Positions 8,995 to 17,120 of a stretch of DNA of 64,000 nt are shown here, in pieces. Source of the DNA: VXNJ01 sp965249595 (GTDB taxonomy: Bacteria > Chloroflexota > UBA11872 > VXNJ01); NCBI GenBank assembly GCA_965249595.1, contig OZ252242.1, forward strand, positions 124,001-188,000, given 5' to 3'. The stretch's first letter is position 1; every line of letters starts with the position of its first letter. The notes beneath the pieces were generated by a model that ran no database searches, had not been told where the DNA came from, and worked only from the letters and a program-made list of their open reading frames with translations. Both the position numbers and the translations under genes were made by a program.

Positions 8995-9906
8995 TCAGAC
9001 GGCCGTTGGAATCTTGAGGTGAGCCTCAACACGCCGGAAGGCAGCGAGGCCTTCGCTCTCGCTCAATGTACGCATCGGCGGCGCCACGGTCGGGCCGCAC
9101 AGGCCCATCTGCGCCAATACCGCCTTGGCGCAAGGCTGGCCCAATCCGCTGGGAGCGAGCTCCAAAGCGAACTTGTTGGCCTGCCGCTGACATTCGTGGG
9201 CGGCGGCGAGGTCGCCGGTCAGGTAAGACTGGCAGAGTTGAGCGGAAATGTGCGGGACCACATTTTGATTTAGCCCAATGCACCCGGACGCACCATGGAC
9301 TAGGGCGTCAAGCAGGTGTCCATCACCGCCTAGAAACACCCGGAAGTCTTCGCGGAAACCGACCCGGGCAAGGACCGAATGGAGCCAGGCCGAACTTCCG
9401 CCGGAATCTTTCAATCCAACCAAACCGACGTCTCGCAACCGCTCTACTGTGGTCGGTTCGGCGATCAGCTTGGTCATCGTCGGGAAGTGATAGTAAAGCA
9501 GTGGTAATTGGGACGACTCGGCCAAGCGGGCGAACCAGTCGACAATGGCGTCCTGATCAATCGGAAAGTAGTAGGGCGGCGTCACCAATGCCGCATCGGC
9601 GCCGCAATCGGCAGCTTGGGAGATTTGGTCGAGCGTTGCCCAGAGGTTGGGCAATCCAGCACCGGCGATTACCGGAATTCGGCCGGCCGCCGCGCCAACG
9701 GCGGATCGCAGCATCGCCGACCGGTCCGACCACCGAATGCCCTGAAATTCGCCCGAACTTCCCAGGACCACAATCCCGCTTGATCCATTGGCGACAAAAA
9801 AGTCCACCAACGCTTGGGTAGCACCCAAATCCACGTTAAATTCTGAATCGAGCGGGGTTACCATGGCCGGCATCGAACCGCGCAGGTGGGCGATTGTCGC
9901 GTTCAT
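8995..9906 (-). CDS. Dihydrodipicolinate synthase/N-acetylneuraminate lyase family aldolase
   Basis: 303-aa class I aldolase of the DapA family. Visible elements are the GSSGEF substrate loop (49-54, in place of the GTTGE of true DapA), the Tyr pair in LLYYHFP (138-139) and the Schiff-base lysine K166 in GLKDSGG. The departures from DapA consensus, and the operon with the MutL-like genes 17 bases downstream, suggest an aldolase or lyase acting on a 2-keto acid rather than lysine biosynthesis. It is the first gene of the minus-strand operon. Confidence 0.82.
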   Translation of the reverse strand: MNATIAHLRGSMPAMVTPLDSEFNVDLGATQALVDFFVANGSSGIVVLGSSGEFQGIRWSDRSAMLRSAVGAAAGRIPVIAGAGLPNLWATLDQISQAADCGADAALVTPPYYFPIDQDAIVDWFARLAESSQLPLLYYHFPTMTKLIAEPTTVERLRDVGLVGLKDSGGSSAWLHSVLARVGFREDFRVFLGGDGHLLDALVHGASGCIGLNQNVVPHISAQLCQSYLTGDLAAAHECQRQANKFALELAPSGLGQPCAKAVLAQMGLCGPTVAPPMRTLSESEGLAAFRRVEAHLKIPTAV

Positions 9907-10326
9907 TGCGAACCTTCAAATGTATGTGCTGGGTTCTTGATGCCTTTGGGGGCGTCGCCTATTTTCCCTGCCCGTCCTGGTGAAAGCGAACCTATCGAAC
10001 TGTCGTCGCAGCGGCCACCCTAAAGTCACAAGCAACGATGAATCGATATATTTGTGATCCGCATTGGCAAAGCGCGCGGGCATACCATCGGTATTCGAAC
10101 AACCATTGCGACCCGCGGCGCCGTTGGTTTTCAGCGGCCTCGCCCTATTGCGCCGATTGGTGACTTTTGCCGCCCGCGGCTTTGGTCACCAAGGCGCCCC
10201 GATTGAATCGCTCGATGCCGACCCCGACCGCTATCCGGTCGGACAACCGAATTCGTATCTGAACTTCGACCTTTTGGTCCGCTACAGCGCCGAGCCTGCG
10301 CAATCATCATCTTGTAGCTTGTATCT
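9907..10326. other. Gene-free stretch left of the insertion sequence
   Basis: About 420 bases between the aldolase start and the proposed left end of the IS110 element. A 91-codon plus-strand frame (from 10064) has no recognisable protein features and low-complexity composition, and I do not call it. The promoter of the aldolase operon should lie in the first part; no convincing -35/-10 pair was found by eye. Confidence 0.5.
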
Positions 10327-10334
10327 TGATTACG

Positions 10335-10490
10335 GGTAGTCGGGAGCGGCAGGCCGTTTGTATCTCGGTCCTTGATCTCAAGAGACCGCTGCCAAGCAAG
10401 GATCGCCGCACCCGCAACTCCCTACCGTAGAGCCCGAACAGTTGTTTGGGGCCGTTATTAACTAACGAGCCCGTATTTGCAAGACTGGGC
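10335..10490 (+). ncRNA. Candidate IS110 bridge RNA (two-loop guide RNA)
   Basis: Hand folding gives two stem-internal loop-hairpin units before the transposase. Unit 1: outer stem 10335-10346 with 10418-10426 (9 bp with a bulge) and apical hairpin 10367-10387 (4 bp, bulged A, 5 bp). Unit 2: outer stem GCCC 10432-10435 with GGGC 10487-10490 and apical hairpin 10449-10472 (4 bp, bulged A, 5 bp). Unit 1 left strand holds TTGTATCT (10358-10365), identical to the left flank. Unit 2 left strand holds ACAGTTGTT (10438-10446), matching the proposed right end with one G-U. Known IS110 bridge RNAs sit in this position with this order. The right-side guides fit poorly. Confidence 0.4.
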
Positions 10491-10522
10491 GTTGGCCGGG
10501 AGCAGATACAAGGAGTTTTGAC

Positions 10523-11476
10523 ATGAACGCCGACTATGTCGGTATCGATGTCTCCAGGGACGGCTTGGACGTCGCCGTCTGCGGCCGGGAAATGGTGTAG
10601 CGCTTTGACAACACCGCCCCGGGAATCAGAAAGCTGATCCGGCATCTGGACGGGCAAACCATCACCCTGATCGTCATCGAGGCCACCGGCGGCTACGAAC
10701 GCCGCTTAGCCGGAGCGCTCAAGGCGGCCTTGCTGCCGGCGGCGGTGCTAAACCCGCGCCAGGTAAGAAGTTTCGCCGATGCCATTGGCGTAACCGCCAA
10801 GACCGATGCCTTGGACGCCAGGGTCATCGCGCGCTTTGCCGCCGCGGTGCAGCCCGAGGTGCGTACGTCGGCCGATCCACAGACCCGGGAACTGAGCGAC
10901 CTGCTGACGCGCCGCGGTCAGCTGCTAGCAACGCTGGTGCGGGATAGGAACCGCCTGGGCCGGGCCGAAAAGGAGATCCGGCGCGATATCAACACCACCA
11001 TTGCCTTTCTGCAGAAGCGGATTGAACGCTTAGACAAGCTGCTGGAGGATCGCATCGAAGCCAGTGAGGCGTTCTTAAGCCCGCAGCGCCCTGCTGCGCT
11101 CACGTCCCCGGGGTGGGGCCGCAGCTCGCGCTCTCACTTAACGCCTTCCTGCCTGAACTGGGAGTCCTCAACCGCCGCCAGGTAGCCGCCCTGGCGGGGG
11201 TGGCGCCCAAAAATCTGAGACCGCGGCGCCTGGCGCGGCAAGCGCTCCATCGGCGGTGGAAGATCCCGGGTCAGGACCGCCCTGTACATGGGGACGCTGG
11301 CGGCCACCCGCCACAACAACACCATCAAGGCGTTCTACGAGCGCCTGCTGGCCGCCGGCAAGCCCAAGAAAGTTGCTCTCACCGCCTGCATGCGCAAACT
11401 GCTGCTGATTCTTAACAACATGGTGCGCAGTGGGCAGTACTGGCGCGAGCAGTCCGCAGGCGGCGGTAACGGTTGA
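10523..11476 (+). pseudogene. IS110-family transposase (DEDD recombinase), inactivated
   Basis: It begins with a good ribosome binding site (AAGGAG, 10510-10515) and ATG at 10523, reading a RuvC-like DEDD domain: D in YVGIDVS, E in VIEATGGYE, and two D in TDALDARVI. An in-frame TAG at 10598-10600 breaks it after 25 codons. The C-terminal transposase_20 part (VPGVGPQLALSLNAFLPELG, RGKRSIGGGRSRVRTALYMG, TACMRKLLLIL) is spread over different frames, with shifts near 11090-11105 and 11215, ending at TGA 11474-11476. At least one stop and two frameshifts make this a pseudogene. Three unrelated lesions argue against a single sequencing error. Confidence 0.85.
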
Positions 11477-11871
11477 GCGGACGCCGCCGGGAACCCCGAA
11501 TTGAAGAAAGGATCGCCAATTGGAGTCCGGGTCTGCTCGAGAGGCCATGGGAGCGAGTCTGATCAGCGTCGCCGGTCCGTGGCGGATCTTGAAAGTGCAG
11601 TCCGGCCCCTTCACTTCTTTCCCTGGACCCCCAACGACGCAGTTGACTTTTACGACAGTTGCTATATATGGATGGCTCTTTGTGCTTTGAAAACGCAAAT
11701 CGTATATGGCAGTTCTTCGGCCAAGAGCCCGGAAACTGCTCATCTACCGCTGGGAGCAATGGCCGGCTCACTACCCATTGGTCCATCATCCGGGCTCGCC
11801 CTGCGGGCACATTGGTATTTGCCTGCCCTGCATTGCAGCCACCAAAAAATACCAACCGGAAAATTGCAACC
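11477..11871. other. Gene-free stretch: IS right end and nuclease-gene leader
   Basis: It holds the non-coding right part of the IS110 element (to about 11661) and about 210 bases before the lipoprotein nuclease gene. Frames here are remnants or shadows; the frame continuing the nuclease gene upstream to 11659 lacks coding character and lies before a clean signal peptide, so it is rejected. Confidence 0.5.
11680..11708 (+). promoter_or_regulatory. Possible sigma-70-type promoter of the nuclease gene
   Basis: TTGTGC (11680-11685) and TATATG (11703-11708) are separated by 17 bases in an AT-richer stretch. The predicted start would leave a leader of about 155 bases before the ATG at 11872. This is pattern matching only. 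Confidence 0.3.
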
Positions 11872-13167
11872 ATGAAATCTTCGATGAAATTTGCCGTTTA
11901 TTTGGCGCTGGCCATTGCCAGTGCGGCACTGCTGGCCGCGTGCAACGGGGCTTCGGTTGAAGAAGGATCCATTGCGCCGGCCGAAGAGGTCTTTGCGGGC
12001 GCAGCGGTAAGCGCTGATGATCCAAGCCTCGAACCCGAAGTTCCCGCCCCAGCGGCCACGACACCTACCGAATCCCCAGCCGAGAAGTCGGCGGATGCTA
12101 GGCCCGAACCCAAAATCCCCGCCTCAGCGATCGCGAAGCCTGCCGAATCTCCAACCGAGACGCCGGCGGATGTTGGAGCGGATGTCGAACCTGCGATAAC
12201 AATCGATTCAGGGACCTCTGGCGAGGCAAACGCCGCGCCTACGCAGATCGCACAAGGCAGTGAATCGGGGTCCAGTAATGCCGTTGCCGATACGGCGATT
12301 GTTCTGCTAGGGCAATTGGAGATCAAAGCCGAGCACACTGCTGGGTACGATCGCGATAACTGGCCGCACTGGCGCGATGAAGACGGCGATGGTTGTCACG
12401 CCCGTTGCGAGGTGTTGGCAAGCGAGCAACGTGCCGACGGCACATGGTATTCAGTGTTTGATGGTGAGGCCACTGATAACCCAAGCCGATTTGACGTCGA
12501 CCACCTGGTGCCGCTCGCCGAAGCTCACGAATCGGGTGGATGGGCCTGGGATCGCGCGATGCGGCAACGCTACGCCAATGATCTGTCGTACGACCATTCG
12601 CTAATTGCAGTATCGGCCAGTTCCAACCGCTCCAAGGGAAAAAAGGATCCGGCTGAATGGCTACCGCCAGCCGAGAGTGCGCATTGTTTTTATGCCGAAT
12701 CGTGGGTCGTCATCAAGGCTCGCTGGGGGCTTGCAGTTGACGAGCGCGAACACCGAACGCTCATGCAGGTCCTCGTCAATTGCCCCGCCGGTCGGACGGG
12801 TGTAAGGGTAGAGAAAGTTGTTGCCGCCCCCACTGCTATCCCCAAAGTCGATGCGGCGTCGGAACAATCCCGGCCTGACTCCAGGCTTGCTATCAATTAC
12901 TGTGATGCGGGCGCCGAATTGGTCGAAATCAGCGGCCCGGCCCTATTTGATTTGGGTGGATGGTCACTCAGCGATGATGGCGAAAAATTTATTTTCGCTT
13001 TCATCTCCGGCACCCTGATTCCGGCCGATGGGACACTTTTGGTGGCCTCGGGGCAAGCCCAAGGAGACATTCATTCTTGGGGTCGGCCAGTGTGGAACAA
13101 TTCGGGCGATATCGCAACCCTGACCGGGCCGGGCGGAAGCCCCACCATCAGCCTGGCCTGTGGCTGA
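11872..13167 (+). CDS. Secreted lipoprotein nuclease (HNH/DUF1524 type) with C-terminal lamin-tail domain
   Basis: 431 aa. A lipoprotein signal peptide ends at the lipobox LAAC (Cys24). A Pro/Glu/Ala/Thr-rich linker (about 30-145) contains an imperfect repeat of PTESPAE and PTETPAD units. The nuclease core has DGDGCHARCEVL (171-182), the catalytic DVDHLVPLAEA (208-218), and SNRSKGKKDPAEW (251-263), the pattern of secreted actinobacterial HNH/DUF1524 nucleases. A lamin-tail (LTD) beta-sandwich follows (about 345-431: LVEISG, LGGWSLSDDG, LIPADGTLLVASG). It should be anchored outside the cell and cut DNA or RNA for nutrient uptake or defence. The start is the ATG directly before the signal peptide. 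Confidence 0.8.
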   Translation: MKSSMKFAVYLALAIASAALLAACNGASVEEGSIAPAEEVFAGAAVSADDPSLEPEVPAPAATTPTESPAEKSADARPEPKIPASAIAKPAESPTETPADVGADVEPAITIDSGTSGEANAAPTQIAQGSESGSSNAVADTAIVLLGQLEIKAEHTAGYDRDNWPHWRDEDGDGCHARCEVLASEQRADGTWYSVFDGEATDNPSRFDVDHLVPLAEAHESGGWAWDRAMRQRYANDLSYDHSLIAVSASSNRSKGKKDPAEWLPPAESAHCFYAESWVVIKARWGLAVDEREHRTLMQVLVNCPAGRTGVRVEKVVAAPTAIPKVDAASEQSRPDSRLAINYCDAGAELVEISGPALFDLGGWSLSDDGEKFIFAFISGTLIPADGTLLVASGQAQGDIHSWGRPVWNNSGDIATLTGPGGSPTISLACG

Positions 13168-13460
13168 TGAGTAAGGCACGCTCCATCAGGTGAACTCAGC
13201 AAGCCTTTCCGCTATATCGAGCGCCAACACCCGGCCGGCTGGTGATTGAAATCCAAATATTGCAGCCGGTGCTGTGCACCTGCCCTCATGATCCGAACTT
13301 TGCCGTCCATTCAGGATCGCCGGGCGCCACGCTTTCGCAAACTGCGGTTGAAAGTTAGGGACATTCATCTTCGCGACCGGTAAAAATATGCGGACGGTGG
13401 CGCGCCCGGCGAATTGGGCGACACCCGTCCGCTGCGTTCAATAGCGAAAGCCTGATCACA

Positions 13461-14456
13461 ATGAATCCGTTAGGCGTCGGCTTTATCGGCCTTGGCGAAA
13501 CAGTCAATCTCAATCATTTGCCGACCATAGCCAAATCTGATCTTGTGCGAGCGGTTGCGGGCACGGACATTACCGCCGCGCGCCGCGACAAATTTGCATC
13601 CGAAATTGATGGTCCGATATACGCTGACCTGGATCCATTACTAAATAACGCTGACGTGGATATCGTGGTCGTGGCCACTCCCCACCTCTTTCACAAGGAG
13701 CACGCCGTTGCCGCCCTCGAAGCTGGCAAGCACGTCATCTGCGAGAAGCCATTCGGGCTGAATCTGAGCGAAGCTCGGCAAATCGCCGCCGTTGCCGAAC
13801 GCACCGGGCGATATGCTTCCGTCTTTCAAAACCGGCGCTTTGATGCAGATTCAATCGCAATTTTTCAAGCCGTCGAATCGGGCGCCATCGGTGACCTGGT
13901 CTCAATATCGCGCGCCCATTACCGCCATAAGCCGCACACCGACTGGGCGGCCCAAGAATATCGGCCAAACTGGCGGCTGGAGGCGTGGGGCGGGCACCTT
14001 ATTGACTGGGGCCCGCATTTGCTCAATCAGTTGAGTTATTTAGCAAAGTCTGAACCCAAGTCGGTCTATTGCCAGTTGCGAGGGGTGAAATGGACCACCG
14101 AGTCAGACGACTTTTTTACCCTCATCGTTGAGTACCAAAACGGTGTTATCGGCAAGGCCGAAGTGTGCGTCTTCGCTCACGCCGGCCAAAACGAATGGCA
14201 CGTTATTGGAACCGAGGCGACCTTGGTCTGCAAAAGTTTCAACGAGCCCGTATTTATCTACCGCCACGGCCAAGAACCGATTCCGGTTCCCGTTGGCGAA
14301 CACCAATGGGTCCGGATTTATGACTCGCTGGTGAACCACCTAGCCGGGACCGGTGATCCGGAAGTTCCGGTTGCCGAGGCCCTCGCGACCATGGAGCTAA
14401 TTGAAGCGGCGCGGAAATCGGCAACTTCCGGGCAGTCGGTAAACCTGCCGCTCTAA
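13461..14456 (+). CDS. Gfo/Idh/MocA family oxidoreductase
   Basis: 331-aa NAD(P)-dependent sugar or cyclitol dehydrogenase-like protein. The Rossmann fold starts with VGFIGLGETVN (the last Gly of GxGxxG is replaced), the family motif is CEKPFG (about 95-99), and the C-terminal alpha/beta domain has the HLIDWGPHLLNQL segment. No signal peptide. It is the first gene of the carbohydrate locus, separated from the binding-protein gene by a promoter, so it may be transcribed separately. Substrate unknown. Confidence 0.85.
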   Translation: MNPLGVGFIGLGETVNLNHLPTIAKSDLVRAVAGTDITAARRDKFASEIDGPIYADLDPLLNNADVDIVVVATPHLFHKEHAVAALEAGKHVICEKPFGLNLSEARQIAAVAERTGRYASVFQNRRFDADSIAIFQAVESGAIGDLVSISRAHYRHKPHTDWAAQEYRPNWRLEAWGGHLIDWGPHLLNQLSYLAKSEPKSVYCQLRGVKWTTESDDFFTLIVEYQNGVIGKAEVCVFAHAGQNEWHVIGTEATLVCKSFNEPVFIYRHGQEPIPVPVGEHQWVRIYDSLVNHLAGTGDPEVPVAEALATMELIEAARKSATSGQSVNLPL

Positions 14457-14482
14457 GTTATGCGGCCCGCGCGTTAGCGGGG

Positions 14483-14512
14483 TTGCCAACTCGCTTGTCG
14501 TGTTAGTATGAT
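14483..14512 (+). promoter_or_regulatory. Predicted sigma-70-type promoter of the ABC transporter operon
   Basis: TTGCCA (14483-14488) and TATGAT (14507-14512) with an 18-base spacer, about 90 bases before the sugar-binding protein start. The same -35 hexamer, with a GATAAT -10, occurs before the glycyl-tRNA synthetase gene. Confidence 0.45.
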
Positions 14513-14599
14513 CGCATCTTGTTTCCCTCCTAGTAGGCTCGCTAGAGGCGTGTCGATGGTGGAACTTGAGCTGGAAAAACTTTATGGGAGGTGATGCTG

Positions 14600-16045
14600 A
14601 TGCATGAATCCAGATTAAATCGCCGCAGATTGCTGGCGACGGGGTTAGCGGGCGGCGCTGCCGCTGCAGCCCTAGCCGCTTGCGGTGAAGCCGAAGTGGT
14701 CGAGCGAGTCGTTACCGAAATCGTCGAGGTCGAAAAGATCGTCGAGATTGAGGGCGAGACGATGACCGAAATCGTTGAGGTTGAGGTCGAAAGGGTCGTC
14801 GAGGTCGAAAAGATCGTCGAAGTTGAAGTTGACGTCGGTGACGTCGAAATCTTCTCCTGGTGGACCAACTCGGGTGAGGTTGAAGCGCTCAACACGCTGT
14901 TTAAAAACCTCCAAGCCTCCAGACCTGGCATCAACATCATCAATGCCGCCATCGCGGGCGGATCGGGACCTGGTGGAAACGCCAAAGCGATCCTCGAAAC
15001 CCGCATGTTGGCTGGTGAGCCGCCGGACTCCTTCCAGATCCACTGGGGTCACGAGTTAACTTATTCGCACTCGGTCGCAGGCCGGGTCGAGGAACTCGAT
15101 GATCTTTGGACCCAGGAAGGTTACTACGAGAGCTACCCTGAAGGTTTCGTCACGAACGGTGAATTCGAGGGCCACGTTTACGCGGTTCCGGTAAATATTC
15201 ACCGCTCCAACGTTGTCTGGTTCGACAAGCAGTTCTTCCGTGACACTGGTATCCCGGACCCGACCACTTACGAGACCTGGGACGACGCGTTCAACGCGAT
15301 GGACGACATCAAGGCGGCTGGCCGTGCGCCATTTGCCATCGGTGAAGTTCGTCCGTTTTACACCGCTCACGTCCTAGAGAACGTACTGCTCGGCACCATC
15401 GGTGGCGACGCATACGTCAATCTGTTCAACGGCACTAGCGACTGGGACATCTCAGGTGTTACCGACTCGCTCGGGATCGTTGAAAACCTCGTGCAGAATT
15501 ACGTCAACGATGACATCCTCACGATTGAGCCGGCAGCGGCTTTTGAGGACATATTCATCAATTCCGTGATGACGATCAACGGTGACTGGGCCGAAGGCTT
15601 TTACCGCGGCAAGGGTTACGACGGCCAGTATGGCTGGGCGGCCCCGCCAGGGACAGCAGATTCCTACATGGCGCTGTGTGACTCGTTCACGCTGCCCGTA
15701 GGCGCGCCCAACCCCGAAAACGCCACTGCATTCTTGAAGGTATGTGGTTCGCAGGCGGGCCAGGATGAGTTCAACCACTTCAAGGGTTCGATCTCCGTGG
15801 GTAAAGACCCCAACCTGACCTACTACAACAACTACCAAAAAGACACGTATTCGCATTGGGTTGACCCCAGTACGTTTATCGCGCCCAGCGTGGTTCACGG
15901 TTTTGCAGCTCGCCAGAGTTGGATTACTGGATTTGTAGAAACCGGCAACACTCTCAGCAATGAGGTTCGCGGCGGTGACTCGAATGCAATAGCCAACGCG
16001 CAAGCTAACTTGCAGAGACTCTGCGAAGACTCGGAAATCTGCTAA
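14600..16045 (+). CDS. Extracellular sugar-binding lipoprotein of an ABC transporter
   Basis: 481-aa solute-binding protein of the carbohydrate uptake type. The N-terminus has a twin-arginine-like NRRRLL followed by a lipobox LAAC (Cys28), so it is probably a Tat-exported lipoprotein. Residues 30-78 are a Glu/Val repeat (units of VEVEKIVE) of the kind seen in Chloroflexota binding lipoproteins, probably a spacer from the membrane. The mature domain starts DVEIFSWWTNSGEVEAL and is family-1-like. The start at ATG 14600 is preferred because GGGAGG ends 8 bases before it; GTG 14591 and ATG 14594 lie on or beside that site. The two permeases follow. Confidence 0.88.
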   Translation: MHESRLNRRRLLATGLAGGAAAAALAACGEAEVVERVVTEIVEVEKIVEIEGETMTEIVEVEVERVVEVEKIVEVEVDVGDVEIFSWWTNSGEVEALNTLFKNLQASRPGINIINAAIAGGSGPGGNAKAILETRMLAGEPPDSFQIHWGHELTYSHSVAGRVEELDDLWTQEGYYESYPEGFVTNGEFEGHVYAVPVNIHRSNVVWFDKQFFRDTGIPDPTTYETWDDAFNAMDDIKAAGRAPFAIGEVRPFYTAHVLENVLLGTIGGDAYVNLFNGTSDWDISGVTDSLGIVENLVQNYVNDDILTIEPAAAFEDIFINSVMTINGDWAEGFYRGKGYDGQYGWAAPPGTADSYMALCDSFTLPVGAPNPENATAFLKVCGSQAGQDEFNHFKGSISVGKDPNLTYYNNYQKDTYSHWVDPSTFIAPSVVHGFAARQSWITGFVETGNTLSNEVRGGDSNAIANAQANLQRLCEDSEIC

Positions 16046-16059
16046 GCAGTTCCTAAAGG

Positions 16060-16092
16060 GAGGGGGGAGTTACCTTTGGCAGCTCCCCTCTC
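16060..16092 (+). promoter_or_regulatory. Hairpin between binding-protein and permease genes
   Basis: A G-rich arm (16060-16069) pairs with CTCCCCTCTC (16083-16092) through about 10 bp including one G-T, with a 13-base loop. No T-run follows. Such hairpins after binding-protein genes often stabilise the upstream message and lower permease expression; that role is inferred here. Confidence 0.4.
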
Positions 16093-16156
16093 TGCTTGAC
16101 GGAACAAACTTGCATTGCTCCCTCCTTCGCTTATTAACCCTTCACGCTAGACGTAT

Positions 16157-17119
16157 ATGGCTGTAACAACCGCGCCTGTCAATCAAAGACCTAGCGCATT
16201 AAGGCGAGCTTGGCGGTACGTCAATCGCGATCGTGTGGTCGCCGTAATAGTTCTTTCGCCGTCGCTGTTGGCGGTCGCCGTATTCGTCTACGGATTTATC
16301 GGGTGGACGACCCTGGTTTCATTCCTGGATTGGAATAAACCGGAGTCCGTCGTCACCGTCGCCGGCCCCTATGCCGGGGCCGAAAGCTGGCAATGGCTAT
16401 TCGAATTGCCGCGATGGTACAAAGACATCCGCAACATGATCATCTTCACGGTTCTGTTCCTGTCCCAGTGCATGATCGGCGGATTCCTCCTCGCCTCGTT
16501 CCTCGACCAACACGTCAAGGGCGAGGGGATATTTAGAACGATCTACATCATGCCATTTGCAGTTTCCGCGGTTGTAACCGGTGTTGTCTGGCAATGGATG
16601 ATGAACCAAAGCTACGGGTTCAACAACATGTTTGATCTGATCGGATTGAACACGTTGTTGTTCTGGCAAGAGGACAAATTCAACTGGCTTTGGGTTTCTG
16701 ACAGCACCTGGGGCATGGTCGCCATCGCCATCGCCGGTGCCTGGCAGATGGTGGGCTACACGATGGCCCTGTATCTGGCCGGCATTCGCGGCATATCGCA
16801 GGACCTGCGCGAGGCCGCGGCCATCGACGGTGCCGGCGCGCTCGCCATTTATCGGCACATCATCGTGCCCATGGTTCACCCCATTTCGCTGACCGCGTTC
16901 ATAATTCTTTTCGGGCTGGCATTGCGATTATTTGACTTGGTCGCGATCATCTCGGGATCCGGCGCCAACTTCTCCACCGACACTTTCGCCTACCACATGG
17001 TTCAACTGGCATTTCAGGATCAGCGATTCGCCCGCGCCGCGGTAATCGCTGTCATCATGGTTGCGCTTTCAGCCATTGTTGTAGTGCCGTACCTGTGGAG
17101 CATTAGGCGGGAGGTCTGA
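16157..17119 (+). CDS. Sugar ABC transporter permease (MalF/UgpA type)
   Basis: 320-aa inner-membrane permease with six predicted helices, the first near residues 27-50 (VVAVIVLSPSLLAVAVFVYG). The cytoplasmic EAA loop that docks the ATPase reads LREAAAIDGAGALAIYRHII (about 216-235). It starts 111 bases after the binding-protein gene, past the hairpin, and the partner permease starts one base after its stop. No ATPase gene accompanies the operon. Confidence 0.92.
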   Translation: MAVTTAPVNQRPSALRRAWRYVNRDRVVAVIVLSPSLLAVAVFVYGFIGWTTLVSFLDWNKPESVVTVAGPYAGAESWQWLFELPRWYKDIRNMIIFTVLFLSQCMIGGFLLASFLDQHVKGEGIFRTIYIMPFAVSAVVTGVVWQWMMNQSYGFNNMFDLIGLNTLLFWQEDKFNWLWVSDSTWGMVAIAIAGAWQMVGYTMALYLAGIRGISQDLREAAAIDGAGALAIYRHIIVPMVHPISLTAFIILFGLALRLFDLVAIISGSGANFSTDTFAYHMVQLAFQDQRFARAAVIAVIMVALSAIVVVPYLWSIRREV

Positions 17120-17120
17120 C

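Larger units (their letters stand above)
10327..11661 (+). mobile_element. IS110-family insertion sequence, decayed (proposed ends)
   Basis: The transposase remnant is clear. The ends are inferred: a CT dinucleotide at 10325-10326 and another at 11662-11663 would be the two copies of the core, giving an element of about 1.34 kb, normal for IS110. The left end is proposed because TTGTATCT (10319-10326) recurs in the first loop of the candidate guide RNA. The right end is proposed because ACAGTTG just before the second CT recurs in the second loop. As expected for IS110, no terminal inverted repeats or target duplication beyond the dinucleotide were seen. The presence of the element is sure; the exact ends are moderate to low confidence. 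Confidence 0.55.

Noticed and set aside
10064..10339. 91-codon plus-strand frame left of the IS110 element
   Set aside because: No recognisable domain, no ribosome binding site, and it runs into the candidate bridge RNA region.
11582..11592. Alternative IS110 right end at the CTTGA near 11588
   Set aside because: Bases before it do not match the second loop of the candidate guide RNA, whereas 11655-11663 do.
11659..11871. In-frame upstream extension of the nuclease gene
   Set aside because: It would bury a clean lipoprotein signal peptide and overlaps the proposed end of the IS element.
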